Shown here one piece after another: positions 1 to 8,829 of a stretch of DNA of 64,000 nt. The number at the start of each line of letters is the position of its first letter. Within the stretch, counting starts at the first letter, position 1. The position numbers and the translations under genes are program-made. Origin of the DNA: JAUMBM01 sp964441755 (GTDB lineage Bacteria > Bacteroidota > Bacteroidia > Chitinophagales > Saprospiraceae); the NCBI GenBank assembly GCA_964441755.1, contig CAYTVG010000011.1:62001-126000 (forward strand), written 5' to 3'. Below the pieces are notes generated by a model. It did not search any database. It was given only the letters and a program-made list of their open reading frames with translations, and was not told where the DNA came from.

Positions 1-481
1 TCTGGCTGATTTTTTCCGACGCCTCCATGGCTTTAGCGCCCAGTTCCTGGGCTGATTCCAGCGCCTTGGCGCCGGAGGCGGCCACCTTATCCAGTAATTC
101 ATTGCCTGTCTGGCCTAAGGTGCTGCGACCCGCAGCAGCATTTTCAGCGGTTTCCTCGAAATCGATGGGCGCCTTTGGCCCGCCTGCTGTAGCAGGCTGG
201 TCGCTGACACCTGCAGCGGCAGCAGGCTGATCGCCGGCAGCAGCAGGCGAGCCGGCCATCTCGCCTTGCCGGCGCAGCCATTCCTCAGCCTGAAAGGACC
301 AATCGGCAGCTTTATCCCGGGCCGTTGCTGCCATATCACTGACATTTTCCGACAGCTCATCCAGCGAGTCTGCTGCATCGTCCAGCAACTCTTTGGACTT
401 CTCACTCACTTTCTCAACTGCCGAGCGGCCGACGGCCTTAGCACCGAAGAAAGCCTTTCTCAGATCATCAAATGAACTCAT
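1..481 (-). CDS. Ala-rich helical YtxH-like protein (3' end outside window)
   Basis: An open frame starts at ATG 481 (MSSFDDLRKAFFGAKA) and runs leftwards off the window edge without a stop, so only the first 160 residues are visible. They are dominated by Ala, Glu, Lys, Ser and Asp with amphipathic-helix spacing, including stretches such as EKVSEKSKELLDDAADSLDE. A low-complexity Ala/Gly/Gln/Pro linker lies around residues 80-105, where a short DQPA(A/T)A motif is repeated. No signal peptide or membrane segment is visible. The composition resembles YtxH/apolipoprotein-like stress or cell-envelope helical proteins, but such resemblance is weak evidence of function. The coding frame is clear; the product is essentially hypothetical. 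Confidence 0.7.
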   Translation of the reverse strand, partial: MSSFDDLRKAFFGAKAVGRSAVEKVSEKSKELLDDAADSLDELSENVSDMAATARDKAADWSFQAEEWLRRQGEMAGSPAAAGDQPAAAAGVSDQPATAGGPKAPIDFEETAENAAAGRSTLGQTGNELLDKVAASGAKALESAQELGAKAMEASEKISQ

Positions 482-821
482 TAGCTTGATTTTTCAAAAG
501 CTCCAAAGAATAACCTAAAGATAACGCAAAAACCCCAACATCGCAAATGTCTATCTGACGAGCCAACGGATTCTGCCGACGAAAGCAGTATATGTATATT
601 ACGGCACCAACACAATTGCACAAATTTTGTATTTTTGCCATCGAAGGGTTTAGCCTGCAAGGCACAGACCGACTAAGGTGTACAGCATCTGACAGGCGCG
701 TGTCTTTGTGGGTACAACTGTTGAAAGCGTATCTAGCTAGCGCATAGGTAATAACCATGGCAGTAGTAATGGGATACAGAAAAGAACAGTTAATCGGTAA
801 AAACATAACAACCGGGTATTC
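482..821. other. Intergenic region between divergent genes
   Basis: This 340-base stretch separates the minus-strand helical protein from the plus-strand UpxY gene. A TATTTTTG box at 630-637 fits the Bacteroidota -7 element, but no TTTG lies at the right distance upstream, so it is only a weak promoter candidate. I see no hairpin with a T-run and no convincing gene. Confidence 0.4.
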
Positions 822-1382
822 ATGTTACCATTGAAGAAGAGTTTGGATAAGCCCGTGGACGACAATGTCCCGCGGTGGTATGCCGTACGGGTGATGTACA
901 AGCGAGAGAAGATGGTCGACAAGCGGCTGCGCGAAAAATCCATAGAATGTTATCTGCCCCTGCAGTTGGTTTTTCGCAAGTACGCCTCCAAGACGAAGAA
1001 GCTGATTGTGCCGCTGATTAACAGCTATGTTTTTGTGTTTCTGACGCGCCGTGAATTTGGGTACGTACTGGAAGACCCCGATGTGTTCAACTTCGTTCGT
1101 TTTGGTGGTCAGGCCAATCCGATTCCGGAGCGCGAGATAGAATTGCTTCGCTGGGTGACGGGGGAGCAAATACAAGTGGAGGTGCAGCCGCTTTCCCTTG
1201 AACGAGGCGATCTGGTGGAGATTGTCAGCGGGCAGCTCACAGGTATACGGGGGCGTATACTGGAGCAACGCAGCAAGCAGCTATACAAAGTAGCGTTGAT
1301 GATGGAGAGTATCCAACAGGAACTTCACCTTGACATCGACCCTAAACTGCTCAAAAAAGTAGCTCGCCCGGGTGCGGGCTGA
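822..1382 (+). CDS. UpxY/NusG-family transcription antiterminator
   Basis: A 186-residue protein of the NusG family. The N-terminal NGN domain begins with RWYAVRVMYKREKMVDKRL, contains the YVFVFLTRREF strand and ends near residue 115. A KOW-like segment follows (RGDLVEIVSGQLTGIRGRI, about residues 125-145). This size and the Y(A/T)V...YKrEk signature match the Bacteroidota UpxY group, specialised NusG paralogues that load on RNA polymerase and allow read-through of long polysaccharide operons. ATG 822 puts the NGN domain at the usual distance from the start. The following gene is a sugar-nucleotide epimerase, which fits a polysaccharide role, but no capsule operon follows. Family assignment is strong; the target operon is unknown. 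Confidence 0.88.
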   Translation: MLPLKKSLDKPVDDNVPRWYAVRVMYKREKMVDKRLREKSIECYLPLQLVFRKYASKTKKLIVPLINSYVFVFLTRREFGYVLEDPDVFNFVRFGGQANPIPEREIELLRWVTGEQIQVEVQPLSLERGDLVEIVSGQLTGIRGRILEQRSKQLYKVALMMESIQQELHLDIDPKLLKKVARPGAG

Positions 1383-1658
1383 TGAATATACTTCATGCCG
1401 TCAGGTTGCGGGCATTGTAAAGCGTCTAACATGCAGTTTGGCGATCCGGCTGCAAGGCTGTTTACAATACCTTACGACTCGCAGTATGCAAAGCTCATTA
1501 CGATTTTATCATGCTTTATATTGGCCAGACAGCAGCGTACACAAGAAGCATACACACCCCAATCATCGTCTTCACACATCAAATTTCATGCGGGGCCGAC
1601 AGGCCGGCAGCAATAGATTGCTGGCGTGCGGGTTCCTACAAACCTAGGTATGCAAGCT

Positions 1659-2726
1659 ATGACAGCTCCAAAAGCTACACTGGTCACCGGCGCCGCCGGT
1701 TTTATTGGGTTCCACCTGATCAACCGCCTCATTGCGCTGGGCGAGCAGGTCATTGGGTTGGATGTCATCAATGACTACTACGATCCACAGCTCAAATATG
1801 CCCGCCTGGCAGAGGCAGGCATACCTGCTATGACCATCGAATACGGTGCAATGGTCGATAGCCAGCGTCATGCCAACTACCGTTTTATCAAGCTCGACCT
1901 CGAGGATAAAGCGGGTCTGGAGGAGCTTTTCAGCCAGCATTCTATCGGCAAAGTAATTAACCTTGCTGCGCAGGCGGGGGTGCGTTACAGCCTCATCAAT
2001 CCGTCTGCCTATATTCAGAGCAATATTATTGGTTTTGCCAACCTGCTTGAATGTTGCCGTCACCATCAGGTCGAGCACCTGCTGTATGCAAGTTCCAGCA
2101 GCGTCTATGGTCTCAACAAACAAATACCTTTCTCTACCCGCGACAATGTTGATCACCCGGTTTCGCTCTATGCTGCCACCAAAAAGAGCAACGAGCTGAT
2201 GGCGCATACTTACAGCCACTTGTTTGGCCTTCCCACCACCGGGCTTCGCTTTTTCACTGTTTACGGCCCCTGGGGGCGGCCCGACATGGCTGCCTACCTT
2301 TTCACCGATGCCATACTGGCCGGCAGGCCCATACAAGTGTTCAACTATGGCCGCATGCAACGCGATTTCACCTATATAGATGACATTGTTGAGGGTATTG
2401 TGCACTGTGCACAGCGCCCCCCGGCCGGCAAGGCTGACTGGGATGGTCACCACCCTGATCCATCGGCTTCGACAGCTCCTTACCGCGTGTACAATATTGG
2501 CGCCGGTAGTCCTATGCCGCTCATGGATTTTATTGCTGAGCTCGAGCAGGCGCTGGGACAGGAGTCTGTCAAGGATTATCAGCCTATACAGCCGGGGGAT
2601 GTAGAAACTACTTTTGCAGATGTTACGGCTCTGGTTGAAGATTTCAACTATCGCCCCAGCCACACACTCCGCGAAGGTATACGCAATTTTGTTGCCTGGT
2701 ATCACGCCTACCATAAGACTAGCTAG
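1659..2726 (+). CDS. NAD-dependent epimerase, UDP-glucuronate 4-epimerase (CapI)-like
   Basis: A 355-residue extended short-chain dehydrogenase. The Rossmann motif TGAAGFIG lies at residues 10-17, and the catalytic pair of the YxxxK motif is Tyr171 and Lys175 (YAATKKSN), preceded by the SSSSVYG strand. The later block TVYGPWGRPDMA followed by FNYGRMQRDFTYIDDIV is characteristic of the CapI/UDP-glucuronate 4-epimerase subgroup, which interconverts UDP-GlcA and UDP-GalA for surface polysaccharides. ATG 1659 is chosen because it starts just before the nucleotide-binding strand; ATG 1650 or GTG 1626 would add 3 or 11 residues without conserved sequence. It lies 276 bases after the UpxY gene on the same strand. 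Exact substrate is inferred from subgroup motifs only. Confidence 0.88.
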   Translation: MTAPKATLVTGAAGFIGFHLINRLIALGEQVIGLDVINDYYDPQLKYARLAEAGIPAMTIEYGAMVDSQRHANYRFIKLDLEDKAGLEELFSQHSIGKVINLAAQAGVRYSLINPSAYIQSNIIGFANLLECCRHHQVEHLLYASSSSVYGLNKQIPFSTRDNVDHPVSLYAATKKSNELMAHTYSHLFGLPTTGLRFFTVYGPWGRPDMAAYLFTDAILAGRPIQVFNYGRMQRDFTYIDDIVEGIVHCAQRPPAGKADWDGHHPDPSASTAPYRVYNIGAGSPMPLMDFIAELEQALGQESVKDYQPIQPGDVETTFADVTALVEDFNYRPSHTLREGIRNFVAWYHAYHKTS

Positions 2727-2835
2727 GAGCGCTTAGCCGGGCTCATTCCGCCGAGGGGGGTGCAGGCTTGCCCGTTCTTTGGATCGGGCAGCACTGTCTG
2801 TACGCCTGCAACAGGCAACAAACTGTAAAGAAGCG

Positions 2836-2856
2836 CTTTTTGCCTTAGGCAAAAAG
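2836..2856. repeat. Short inverted repeat CTTTTTGCC-TTA-GGCAAAAAG
   Basis: A perfect 9-bp stem with a 3-base loop sits in the 175-base gap between the converging epimerase and exonuclease genes. The same TTTTTGCC-NNN-GGCAAAAA design recurs at other gene boundaries of this window. Flanking T/A runs would let it act as a bidirectional terminator. Confidence 0.6.
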
Positions 2857-2901
2857 TTCCGAACGTGCTTAGCCCCTGTCTGCCTGTGCACAGTTGCAGC
2901 C

Positions 2902-3447
2902 TTAGTGCTGCCAGCTGTCGAGGTATTTTACAAAAATTTTGGCGAGGTTGATCGCATCGTCTATGGCGCGATGGTGCTGGCCTGTAAATTCAAAACCTTC
3001 TGCTTCTACCGCGGCGCGCAGACCGCGGCGTCGGGTCAGGCGTTTGAGGTCGGTATACTGCTGCCGCAGGTTGATGTGGTAGTCGAGCCAGTCGTCCTCC
3101 AGCCGGTGCAGCCGGCAATCCTGGCGCAGCAGCCGGGCATCAAATTGCCCCCATGAGCACAACAGATAATCCTCATCGTAGATGTCGATCCAGTCCTGAA
3201 AAGCCTCGATGACAGATGGAAAAGTAGAAGCTTTGTTGACATCCGACTGGCTGATGGTCGTCAGCTGCTGGCAAAAATAGGATAATTGCGGATGAATAAC
3301 AGGTTTGATAAAACGGCAAAAAGTGGATTCGAGCTCACCATAGTAGTTGAGCTTTACTGCGCCAATTTCGATCGTCTCCTGTGTCATTGAGTCGGGGCGA
3401 TTCTCCCAACAGGTTGCTTCCAGATCGAAGATAATATAGTACTTCAC
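2902..3447 (-). CDS. DEDDh 3'-5' exonuclease, ERI1/KapD-like
   Basis: A 181-residue single-domain exonuclease. Exo I is FDLEATCW (Asp8 and Glu10), Exo II lies in CSWGQFDARLL, and Exo III is HHRAIDDAINLAKI, giving the full DEDDh set. The C of EATCW and the GAV..N motif after it place it near the ERI1/KapD type of RNA/DNA-trimming exonucleases rather than the replicative DnaQ proofreading subunit. There are no extra domains. It is transcribed away from the acyltransferase gene's stop with a 59-base gap, possibly as the last gene of a minus-strand group. The natural substrate cannot be told from sequence. Confidence 0.85.
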   Translation of the reverse strand: MKYYIIFDLEATCWENRPDSMTQETIEIGAVKLNYYGELESTFCRFIKPVIHPQLSYFCQQLTTISQSDVNKASTFPSVIEAFQDWIDIYDEDYLLCSWGQFDARLLRQDCRLHRLEDDWLDYHINLRQQYTDLKRLTRRRGLRAAVEAEGFEFTGQHHRAIDDAINLAKIFVKYLDSWQH

Positions 3448-3506
3448 TTGGCTGATGGCATTTAGTGGGTGAATATATACTGTCAGACAGCAGGATATGC
3501 GCGAAA

Positions 3507-5213
3507 CTAAACCCCTGAAACGGCTGCAGTTTCAGGAAGCTGGATATATTTGTCCAAGCCGTAGTTATCAAGTCGGTTGTGATAGTAGTAAAGCAGCCGG
3601 AAATCGTCACTGACAAGTTCCCCGGACTTGTGGAAGCGCAGCGCCTTGGCCACGTGATAGTTGCCCAGGTGGTCAATACCATGGCGGATGAGCTCGTCAG
3701 TCGAAGCCATCAGGGCTGGTGACAGCTTGAGTTGATCGTGATCAGCCTTGTGCTTCAGCACTTCTATGAGCTTGGCCGTCACCTCTCTCATCAGTTCGTA
3801 AGGTATTGAAAAATCATCTGTCGGCAGGCGCAACAGCCCGTACAAATCCAGGCGTGGATTCTGTTTGGCCAAAATTTGAAAAGCGATGAAAGCGACGAGA
3901 TGACTTGAAAGCACAATATTGTCCTTGTGGTATCGTTCGACGATGCGCTCAGCCAGAATCTTGGTGTACTCAGTTTCCCGCTGCAGATTTTCATTGACCT
4001 GACGACCGTCCATGAAATATTCACGCACATCTACCTGCTGGTTGCGCCCGTCGTAACTGACCCCGTCGGCATCTACCCGATTGCCAAGAACGTCCAGCGG
4101 CTGACCGAAGGACAGGACAATATCATTTTCGCGGGAAAAAACCTGCCAGGCAAATTTCAGCACGCTCCAGGGGCTGTAAAAGGCATCTTTAGCCCGTATG
4201 TATCGCTCCTTACCCATAATGCGGAGCTGTTGCTCGATCAAAAATTGCGCCTCGAGCACGAAGTGATAGCTGAGCACAAGCGGAACCACAAACACCTTTT
4301 GATCCTTGCCGGCCATAAAAAGTGATCGCTGGGCTTCCACCACCGTCCCCAACAGCCCCAGTTTGAGCTTTTTCTCAAGGCTGCCGGAACGGGAGCGCGT
4401 CCCCCCCGGAAAGAAAAGCGTATTGACGCCCCGCTCGATAGACAATTTACTCATAGACTTGAGCGTCTCGAGATAGATTGGATTTTTTTTGCGGCGGTCA
4501 ACGCGATAAGCACCAAGTCGGTTCATAAAATAGGCTGTATAGCCCGTATTGTACAGATTGAGCCCGGCACCATAGCTAAAAGAAGGCAGCCCAAGTACCG
4601 TATCCATAGCGAAGCCCACCAAAATGGAGTCGAGGTTGCTAAAATGCGTAGGTACCACCACCACCGTACCCTTGTGCATGAGAGCGCGGATCTCATCCAG
4701 CTGGCCTTCCACAATCAGGCGGTCCCGCAGGCGAAATTTACTGCTAATCAGGCTGCGGGCTGCCGCTGTGTTGAGCAGTCGGGTGAAAAAAAACGTAAGA
4801 AAGCGGCGGGCAAAGAGGAAGGTGCTGATGCGAAAAGTGCCTACAATCTCCTCGGCATAGCGATTGATGATAGCAGCCAGCAGCTCCTCATTGACCTTGA
4901 TAGCCTTTTCGGGCTCCTTATCGAGCGACTGCGTAAGCAGCCGCTTGCGGATTCGACTCCACAGCTGTTTGTCCTGCGGAGGATCAACCTTCCAGGGCTC
5001 TTCCTTCATACGGATGCGCTCCTGATAGATCGTCTTTGCAATCATATCGCTCAGATCCGAAGGAGACCCTTTGCTCAGGCGGTTGAAAGTAAATGCTTCT
5101 ATTTCTTTGATAAACTGTCTACGGTCTTCACTGAGCCGGTAGATTGGCCAGTCTTCGATATGCTCGATCAGCTGTGGGTAAACCTTGCGATGATTATTGG
5201 GTTGGACCGACAT
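3507..5213 (-). CDS. PlsB-like glycerol-3-phosphate/lysophosphatidate acyltransferase
   Basis: A 568-residue protein with the four acyltransferase blocks: block I THFSNLDS (the HxxxxD catalytic pair), block II GAYRVDRR, block III FFPGGTRSRSG, and block IV VVPLVLSYHFVLEA. Block III is intermediate between the PlsC FPEGTRS and the PlsB VEGGRSRTG forms, and the length and long helical flanks are closer to PlsB. The expected reaction is acylation of glycerol-3-phosphate or its 1-acyl form at the inner face of the membrane, in phospholipid synthesis. No strong transmembrane segment is visible, so it is probably peripheral. The gap to engB is 76 bases. Precise acyl acceptor is uncertain. Confidence 0.82.
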   Translation of the reverse strand: MSVQPNNHRKVYPQLIEHIEDWPIYRLSEDRRQFIKEIEAFTFNRLSKGSPSDLSDMIAKTIYQERIRMKEEPWKVDPPQDKQLWSRIRKRLLTQSLDKEPEKAIKVNEELLAAIINRYAEEIVGTFRISTFLFARRFLTFFFTRLLNTAAARSLISSKFRLRDRLIVEGQLDEIRALMHKGTVVVVPTHFSNLDSILVGFAMDTVLGLPSFSYGAGLNLYNTGYTAYFMNRLGAYRVDRRKKNPIYLETLKSMSKLSIERGVNTLFFPGGTRSRSGSLEKKLKLGLLGTVVEAQRSLFMAGKDQKVFVVPLVLSYHFVLEAQFLIEQQLRIMGKERYIRAKDAFYSPWSVLKFAWQVFSRENDIVLSFGQPLDVLGNRVDADGVSYDGRNQQVDVREYFMDGRQVNENLQRETEYTKILAERIVERYHKDNIVLSSHLVAFIAFQILAKQNPRLDLYGLLRLPTDDFSIPYELMREVTAKLIEVLKHKADHDQLKLSPALMASTDELIRHGIDHLGNYHVAKALRFHKSGELVSDDFRLLYYYHNRLDNYGLDKYIQLPETAAVSGV

Positions 5214-5289
5214 GGGGACTGTTTTGCGGAAAAGTAGAAACGGATGTTACAAATCAGTACAAGAAGCAGGGGTATACTTCTCCTATACC

Positions 5290-5901
5290 CTAACTGGCAT
5301 CGGCAATCTCTTTAGCTGTCTGTGCAATATAGGTCAAGAGCTCCTCCCGGCCTGTCCGCTGGGCAGCGCTTGTCACAAACATGGGCGGCAGCGCCTCCCA
5401 ATATTCCAGCAGGCTTGCTTTGATACGCTCAATATTTTCATCAATCAGGGGCGGCTTCTGCCGGTCTGTCTTGGTAAACACGAGGCAAAAAGGTACCCCG
5501 TTCTGTCCCAGCCAATTGATAAAATCGATATCCAGTTTTTGCGGAGCAATGTTGGCATCCACCAGCACAAACAAGCAAGCAAGCCGGCGGCTGTTGCGTA
5601 TATAATCCTCAATCAGCTGCCCGAAGCGCTTGCGCATAGTCTTGGAGACGCGTGCATAGCCGTATCCGGGCAAATCAACCAATGTCCATGCATCATTGAT
5701 CAGGTATACGTTGATTGATTGTGTTTTGCCGGGTTTCGCTGAGGTGTGGGCCAGCTCGTCTCTGTCGGTCAGCAAGTTGATTAGCGAGGATTTGCCGACA
5801 TTGGAACGACCGATAAATGCAAACTCGGGCCAGTCGCCCTCAGGCATCAGTCGGGCTTGCGGAAAACTGCCCTTGAAGGCAGCCTGAACGATATTCATCA
5901 T
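5290..5901 (-). CDS. engB: Ribosome biogenesis GTPase EngB (YihA/YsxC)
   Basis: A 203-residue TrmE-Era-EngA-EngB GTPase. The G1 P-loop GRSNVGKS is at residues 31-38, the G2 threonine lies in KPGKTQSIN, G3 is DLPGYGYA, G4 is TKTD and G5 is SA in FVTSAAQRTG. Length and motif spacing match EngB, which assists late assembly of the large ribosomal subunit. Two adjacent ATGs (5901 and 5898) are possible starts and differ by one residue. The downstream acyltransferase on the same strand could be co-transcribed. Identification is secure. Confidence 0.96.
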   Translation of the reverse strand: MMNIVQAAFKGSFPQARLMPEGDWPEFAFIGRSNVGKSSLINLLTDRDELAHTSAKPGKTQSINVYLINDAWTLVDLPGYGYARVSKTMRKRFGQLIEDYIRNSRRLACLFVLVDANIAPQKLDIDFINWLGQNGVPFCLVFTKTDRQKPPLIDENIERIKASLLEYWEALPPMFVTSAAQRTGREELLTYIAQTAKEIADAS

Positions 5902-6206
5902 AATGGTGATTACATACTCTCAAACACCGGCAGCCGGACTGCTTCATGCAGCTTAACAACCGATTGGAGCTAATTCGCAAATTTCTGTTGCAGACAAAAA
6001 TGATGACTTTTCCACTGCTTACCTGTCCTTCCCTGTGTTCAGCCAGTATTAGCTGACGAAAAAAGGTAAAACACATGAAATACAATCATTTTGGATACAA
6101 TCCGAAAATCATGAATACACTCTTAAAAAACAAACATAGCTTTTTTCTGCCGAATGACGAAATTTTCAGTTGAAAAGTAGAACTTTGCGGCCTCAATTGC
6201 ATAGGT
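5902..6206. other. Intergenic region between engB and a barrel gene
   Basis: This AT-rich stretch separates divergent genes and must carry both promoters. GAACTTTG at 6180-6187 resembles the -7 box for the downstream barrel gene, but there is no TTTG at the matching upstream distance. No strong hairpin or gene is seen. Confidence 0.35.
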
Positions 6207-6854
6207 ATGAAACACATCAATTATCTGTTATTGTGCGTTTTACTGGCCGTAACGCAGCAAATAGGCGCACAGGTCAACATTGGATTCCGCGGTGGGATTA
6301 GTACAACAGGCCTCAACAACCAGGTATTGTCGATTCTTGACCAAAACGGTATAGATAACCTGCGACTAGGCGTTAAAAATGCTCGCTATGGCGTGCACGC
6401 AGGGCTCGTCATGCAGGCAAAACTGGGTAAGTTCCTGCTACAGCCGGAGGTGCTCCTCAACTCCAACAGGGCCGATTACCAGCTGCGCGATATCAGCAGC
6501 ACCTTCGATACGCTGTTTTCTGAAAAATACCAATACCTTGATATCCCGGTGCTGATAGGCCTTTCTTACAAGCCCTTCCGTTTTATGGCTGGTCCCGTAG
6601 GACATATATTCCTGCAATCAGCCACCGATCTGAAAAATTTCAGCGGCTATCAGCAGGACTTCACCTCCCTGACCCTGGGCTGGCAGGCAGGACTGGGCAT
6701 TGATTTGTGGAAATTTATGATTGACCTGCGCTATGAGGGGAACTTCAGCCGCTACGGCGACCACTTCAACTTTTTTGGAAAAACCTACCCCTTCAGCCAG
6801 CAGGCCAATCGACTGCTCTTTAGTCTTGGCTATCGTTTTGGCCGCCAGCGATAA
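6207..6854 (+). CDS. PorT-like outer-membrane beta-barrel protein
   Basis: A 215-residue protein with a clear signal peptide (MKHINYLLLCVLLAVTQQ, cleavage after IGAQ), followed by alternating hydrophobic strands typical of an eight-stranded barrel. The first strand is VNIGFRGGIS and the last, LLFSLGYRFGRQR, ends in an aromatic strand as outer-membrane barrels do. This is the pattern of the small PorT/outer membrane protein beta-barrel family common in Bacteroidota; most members are of unknown function and only some relate to T9SS. It is a single gene between divergent and convergent neighbours. Function beyond the barrel is not inferable. Confidence 0.78.
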   Translation: MKHINYLLLCVLLAVTQQIGAQVNIGFRGGISTTGLNNQVLSILDQNGIDNLRLGVKNARYGVHAGLVMQAKLGKFLLQPEVLLNSNRADYQLRDISSTFDTLFSEKYQYLDIPVLIGLSYKPFRFMAGPVGHIFLQSATDLKNFSGYQQDFTSLTLGWQAGLGIDLWKFMIDLRYEGNFSRYGDHFNFFGKTYPFSQQANRLLFSLGYRFGRQR

Positions 6855-7043
6855 GCGCGTATCGGGATTGTTTGCCGGCTCCCAAACAGTTCTTTTGCAG
6901 ACAGCCTGCTCTTTTTCAGTCCGGTAACCGTGACCAGTGACGCGAGAGACGACAATCAGTGCCTGTCTCCGGCAAAAAGCATTGAACACGCTCTGTTTCT
7001 CGTTGGCTGTGGGCGCTTTTCTGCAACTTCCCGCAGTCAGAAA

Positions 7044-7081
7044 CCTGCGTCGGCGAGGCACATCAGTCTCGGCGACGCAGG
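7044..7081 (-). terminator. Hairpin at the 3' end of the lipoprotein gene
   Basis: Arms 7044-7057 and 7068-7081 pair over 14 positions with one mismatch. The loop contains the lipoprotein stop codon, and the right arm encodes its last Arg-rich residues. There is no clear T-run, so this may be an mRNA 3'-end stabiliser between convergent genes rather than a true intrinsic terminator. Confidence 0.35.
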
Positions 7082-7449
7082 CTGAGTACACGCTCCTTAC
7101 CATCGTCCATCATCCATAGCACCAGCGTGTTGCGCTTTAGCTGCAGGATGTAAACGGCTTTTTCGTAAGGGTTTTCAACCAGCTTATTGGTGGTGTATAA
7201 TACATCATCCTCAAGTCGCCAGCTACCCTCTTCCCGATAGTTCAGGGTGCTGCTGAACGAGTAGGAATCTTTATCTATGCTTAGCTTAATTAATGAAGGA
7301 TCTACAGCCACTGAATCTTTACCTTCCAGTAGCCGCACGCCTTGCCACTGCCCCTGCAGCTGGTAGGATTTCCACTTGCTGCAAGAAGATAATGACAGCG
7401 CACAACAAAAAACGACGGCCATCACCAGCAGTGTGAATCTGCCTGACAT
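7063..7449 (-). CDS. Small lipoprotein of unknown function downstream of nhaD
   Basis: A 128-residue protein with a lipoprotein signal peptide: a hydrophobic segment (TLLVMAVVFCCALS) and the lipobox LSSC with the acylated Cys near residue 23. The mature part is short and strand-rich (QWQGVRLL, YSFSSTLNYREEGSWRLED, AVYILQLKRNTLVLWMMDDG), resembling the lipocalin-like small lipoproteins of Bacteroidota in layout only. It follows the nhaD stop by 15 bases on the same strand, so the two are probably co-transcribed. I do not recognise a specific family. A role tied to the antiporter is guesswork. Confidence 0.72.
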   Translation of the reverse strand: MSGRFTLLVMAVVFCCALSLSSCSKWKSYQLQGQWQGVRLLEGKDSVAVDPSLIKLSIDKDSYSFSSTLNYREEGSWRLEDDVLYTTNKLVENPYEKAVYILQLKRNTLVLWMMDDGKERVLSLRRRD

Positions 7450-7464
7450 CGCGTATTGGTTAGA

Positions 7465-8829
7465 TTAATGAATCGGCAGAAAAGGATACAACGCAAGGAA
7501 GGTCAGGGCACCGGCAATAAAACCGACCAGGGCCAACCAGCTTATCTTGCGAAGATACCAGATAAAGTCAATTTTCTCCATGCCCATAGCCGCTACGCCT
7601 GCCGCAGAACCAATGACGAGCATAGAGCCCCCCGTACCCGCTGTGAAGGCAATGAACTGCCAAAGCTTGCTGTCTGCAGGCAAATCGTACATACCCATAC
7701 TAGCTGCCACCAGCGGAACATTATCGATGACTGCGGACAGGAAACCCAGCATGATGACGACCAAATCTGTATTGGGCACCGCCTCATTGAGCTGCTCAGC
7801 CAGATAGCGAAGTGTGCCCATCCCATTGATAACCGCCGACTCCAGCGCTGCCACGGCCATCAGAATTCCCAGGAAAAACAAAATGCTGGTCAACTCTATA
7901 CGGGAAAGTGCCTGATGACCAGAATAGTGCTTGCGGTTCTCTTCGTTGAAGTTGTCTTCCGGCTTAATATACTCCGCTACCAACCAGACAATGGACAAAC
8001 TCAGCATCATGCCCACATAAGGAGGCAGGTGGGTGATGGTCTTGAATATGGGAACGAAGATAATACCCAGCAGCCCTACAACGAGCAAGGTACGGCTGGA
8101 CTTGAGTGTCCTGACATCGCCTCCACCCTCTTCAGGTGTTATTTCGCCTTTGAATTCAGGCATCCAGCCTGCAATCAGCAAGGGAACAAGCGCGCAGACC
8201 AAAGACGGAATCACCAGGTGAATGATGAGCCCTCCCGTAGTCACTTTACCGCCAATCCAGAGCATAGTAGTCGTAACATCCCCTATGGGCGACCAGGCAC
8301 CACCGGCATTGGTAGCAATGATGATAAGGCTGGCATACATGAGACGTTCATTGCGGGAAGGGATAAGCTTGCGCAACAAGGTGACCAGTACGATGGTAGC
8401 TGTCAGATTGTCGATTATGGCAGACAGGATAAAGCCCAGGGCACTCGCAATCCAAAGCAGCTTGATCTTACTCCTAGTTTTCACCATGCCTTTCAGCACC
8501 TCGAACCCCCGATGCAAGTCGATGAGTTCGACGATGGTCATGGCGCCAATCAAAAAGATTAATATTTCCGCAGTCTTCCCAAAATGATGAAACAGCACTT
8601 CTGTGAGATTTTCCAAACTGCCTCCTTCTGTCCCGGCTGCACCCAGACTGAAGATGTGATCATGGTAATCAACAATGGACAAAGTACCGCTGCCATAACC
8701 GATGGCAACCAACGCCCAAATGAGTGACCCCATTAACAAAGCGGAAACAGATTTGTCCAGTCGCAGTGGATGCTCGAAAACGATAGCGAGATATCCAATG
8801 ACAAAACAGAGTACTACTACAGAGATCAT
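7465..8829 (-). CDS. nhaD: NhaD-family sodium/proton antiporter
   Basis: A 454-residue membrane protein with about 12 hydrophobic segments spread along its whole length. Typical NhaD blocks are FEHPLRLDKSVSALLMG near the N-terminus, GKTAEILIFLIGAMTIVEL, the DNLTATIV segment, NAGGAWSPIGDVTTTMLW and, near the C-terminus, GFLSAVIDNVPLVAASMGM. Paired Asp-Asn motifs in two half-repeats are the ion-binding hallmark of the ion-transporter superfamily. The protein should exchange Na+ (and Li+) for protons at the inner membrane, consistent with a marine or saline habitat. It heads a two-gene unit with the small lipoprotein downstream. Confidence 0.93.
   Translation of the reverse strand: MISVVVLCFVIGYLAIVFEHPLRLDKSVSALLMGSLIWALVAIGYGSGTLSIVDYHDHIFSLGAAGTEGGSLENLTEVLFHHFGKTAEILIFLIGAMTIVELIDLHRGFEVLKGMVKTRSKIKLLWIASALGFILSAIIDNLTATIVLVTLLRKLIPSRNERLMYASLIIIATNAGGAWSPIGDVTTTMLWIGGKVTTGGLIIHLVIPSLVCALVPLLIAGWMPEFKGEITPEEGGGDVRTLKSSRTLLVVGLLGIIFVPIFKTITHLPPYVGMMLSLSIVWLVAEYIKPEDNFNEENRKHYSGHQALSRIELTSILFFLGILMAVAALESAVINGMGTLRYLAEQLNEAVPNTDLVVIMLGFLSAVIDNVPLVAASMGMYDLPADSKLWQFIAFTAGTGGSMLVIGSAAGVAAMGMEKIDFIWYLRKISWLALVGFIAGALTFLALYPFLPIH

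Noticed and set aside
468..806. 112-codon minus-strand frame before the UpxY gene
   Set aside because: It overlaps the start of the helical protein and covers the probable promoter region; the Cys-rich translation has no pattern.
1644..2714. Long minus-strand reading frame opposite the epimerase gene
   Set aside because: It lies entirely antisense to a well-supported epimerase with intact motifs, and its translation shows no domain or signal; a codon-bias shadow.
7456..8562. Long plus-strand frame opposite nhaD
   Set aside because: Translation is rich in Gln, His and Arg with no pattern; it mirrors NhaD codons.
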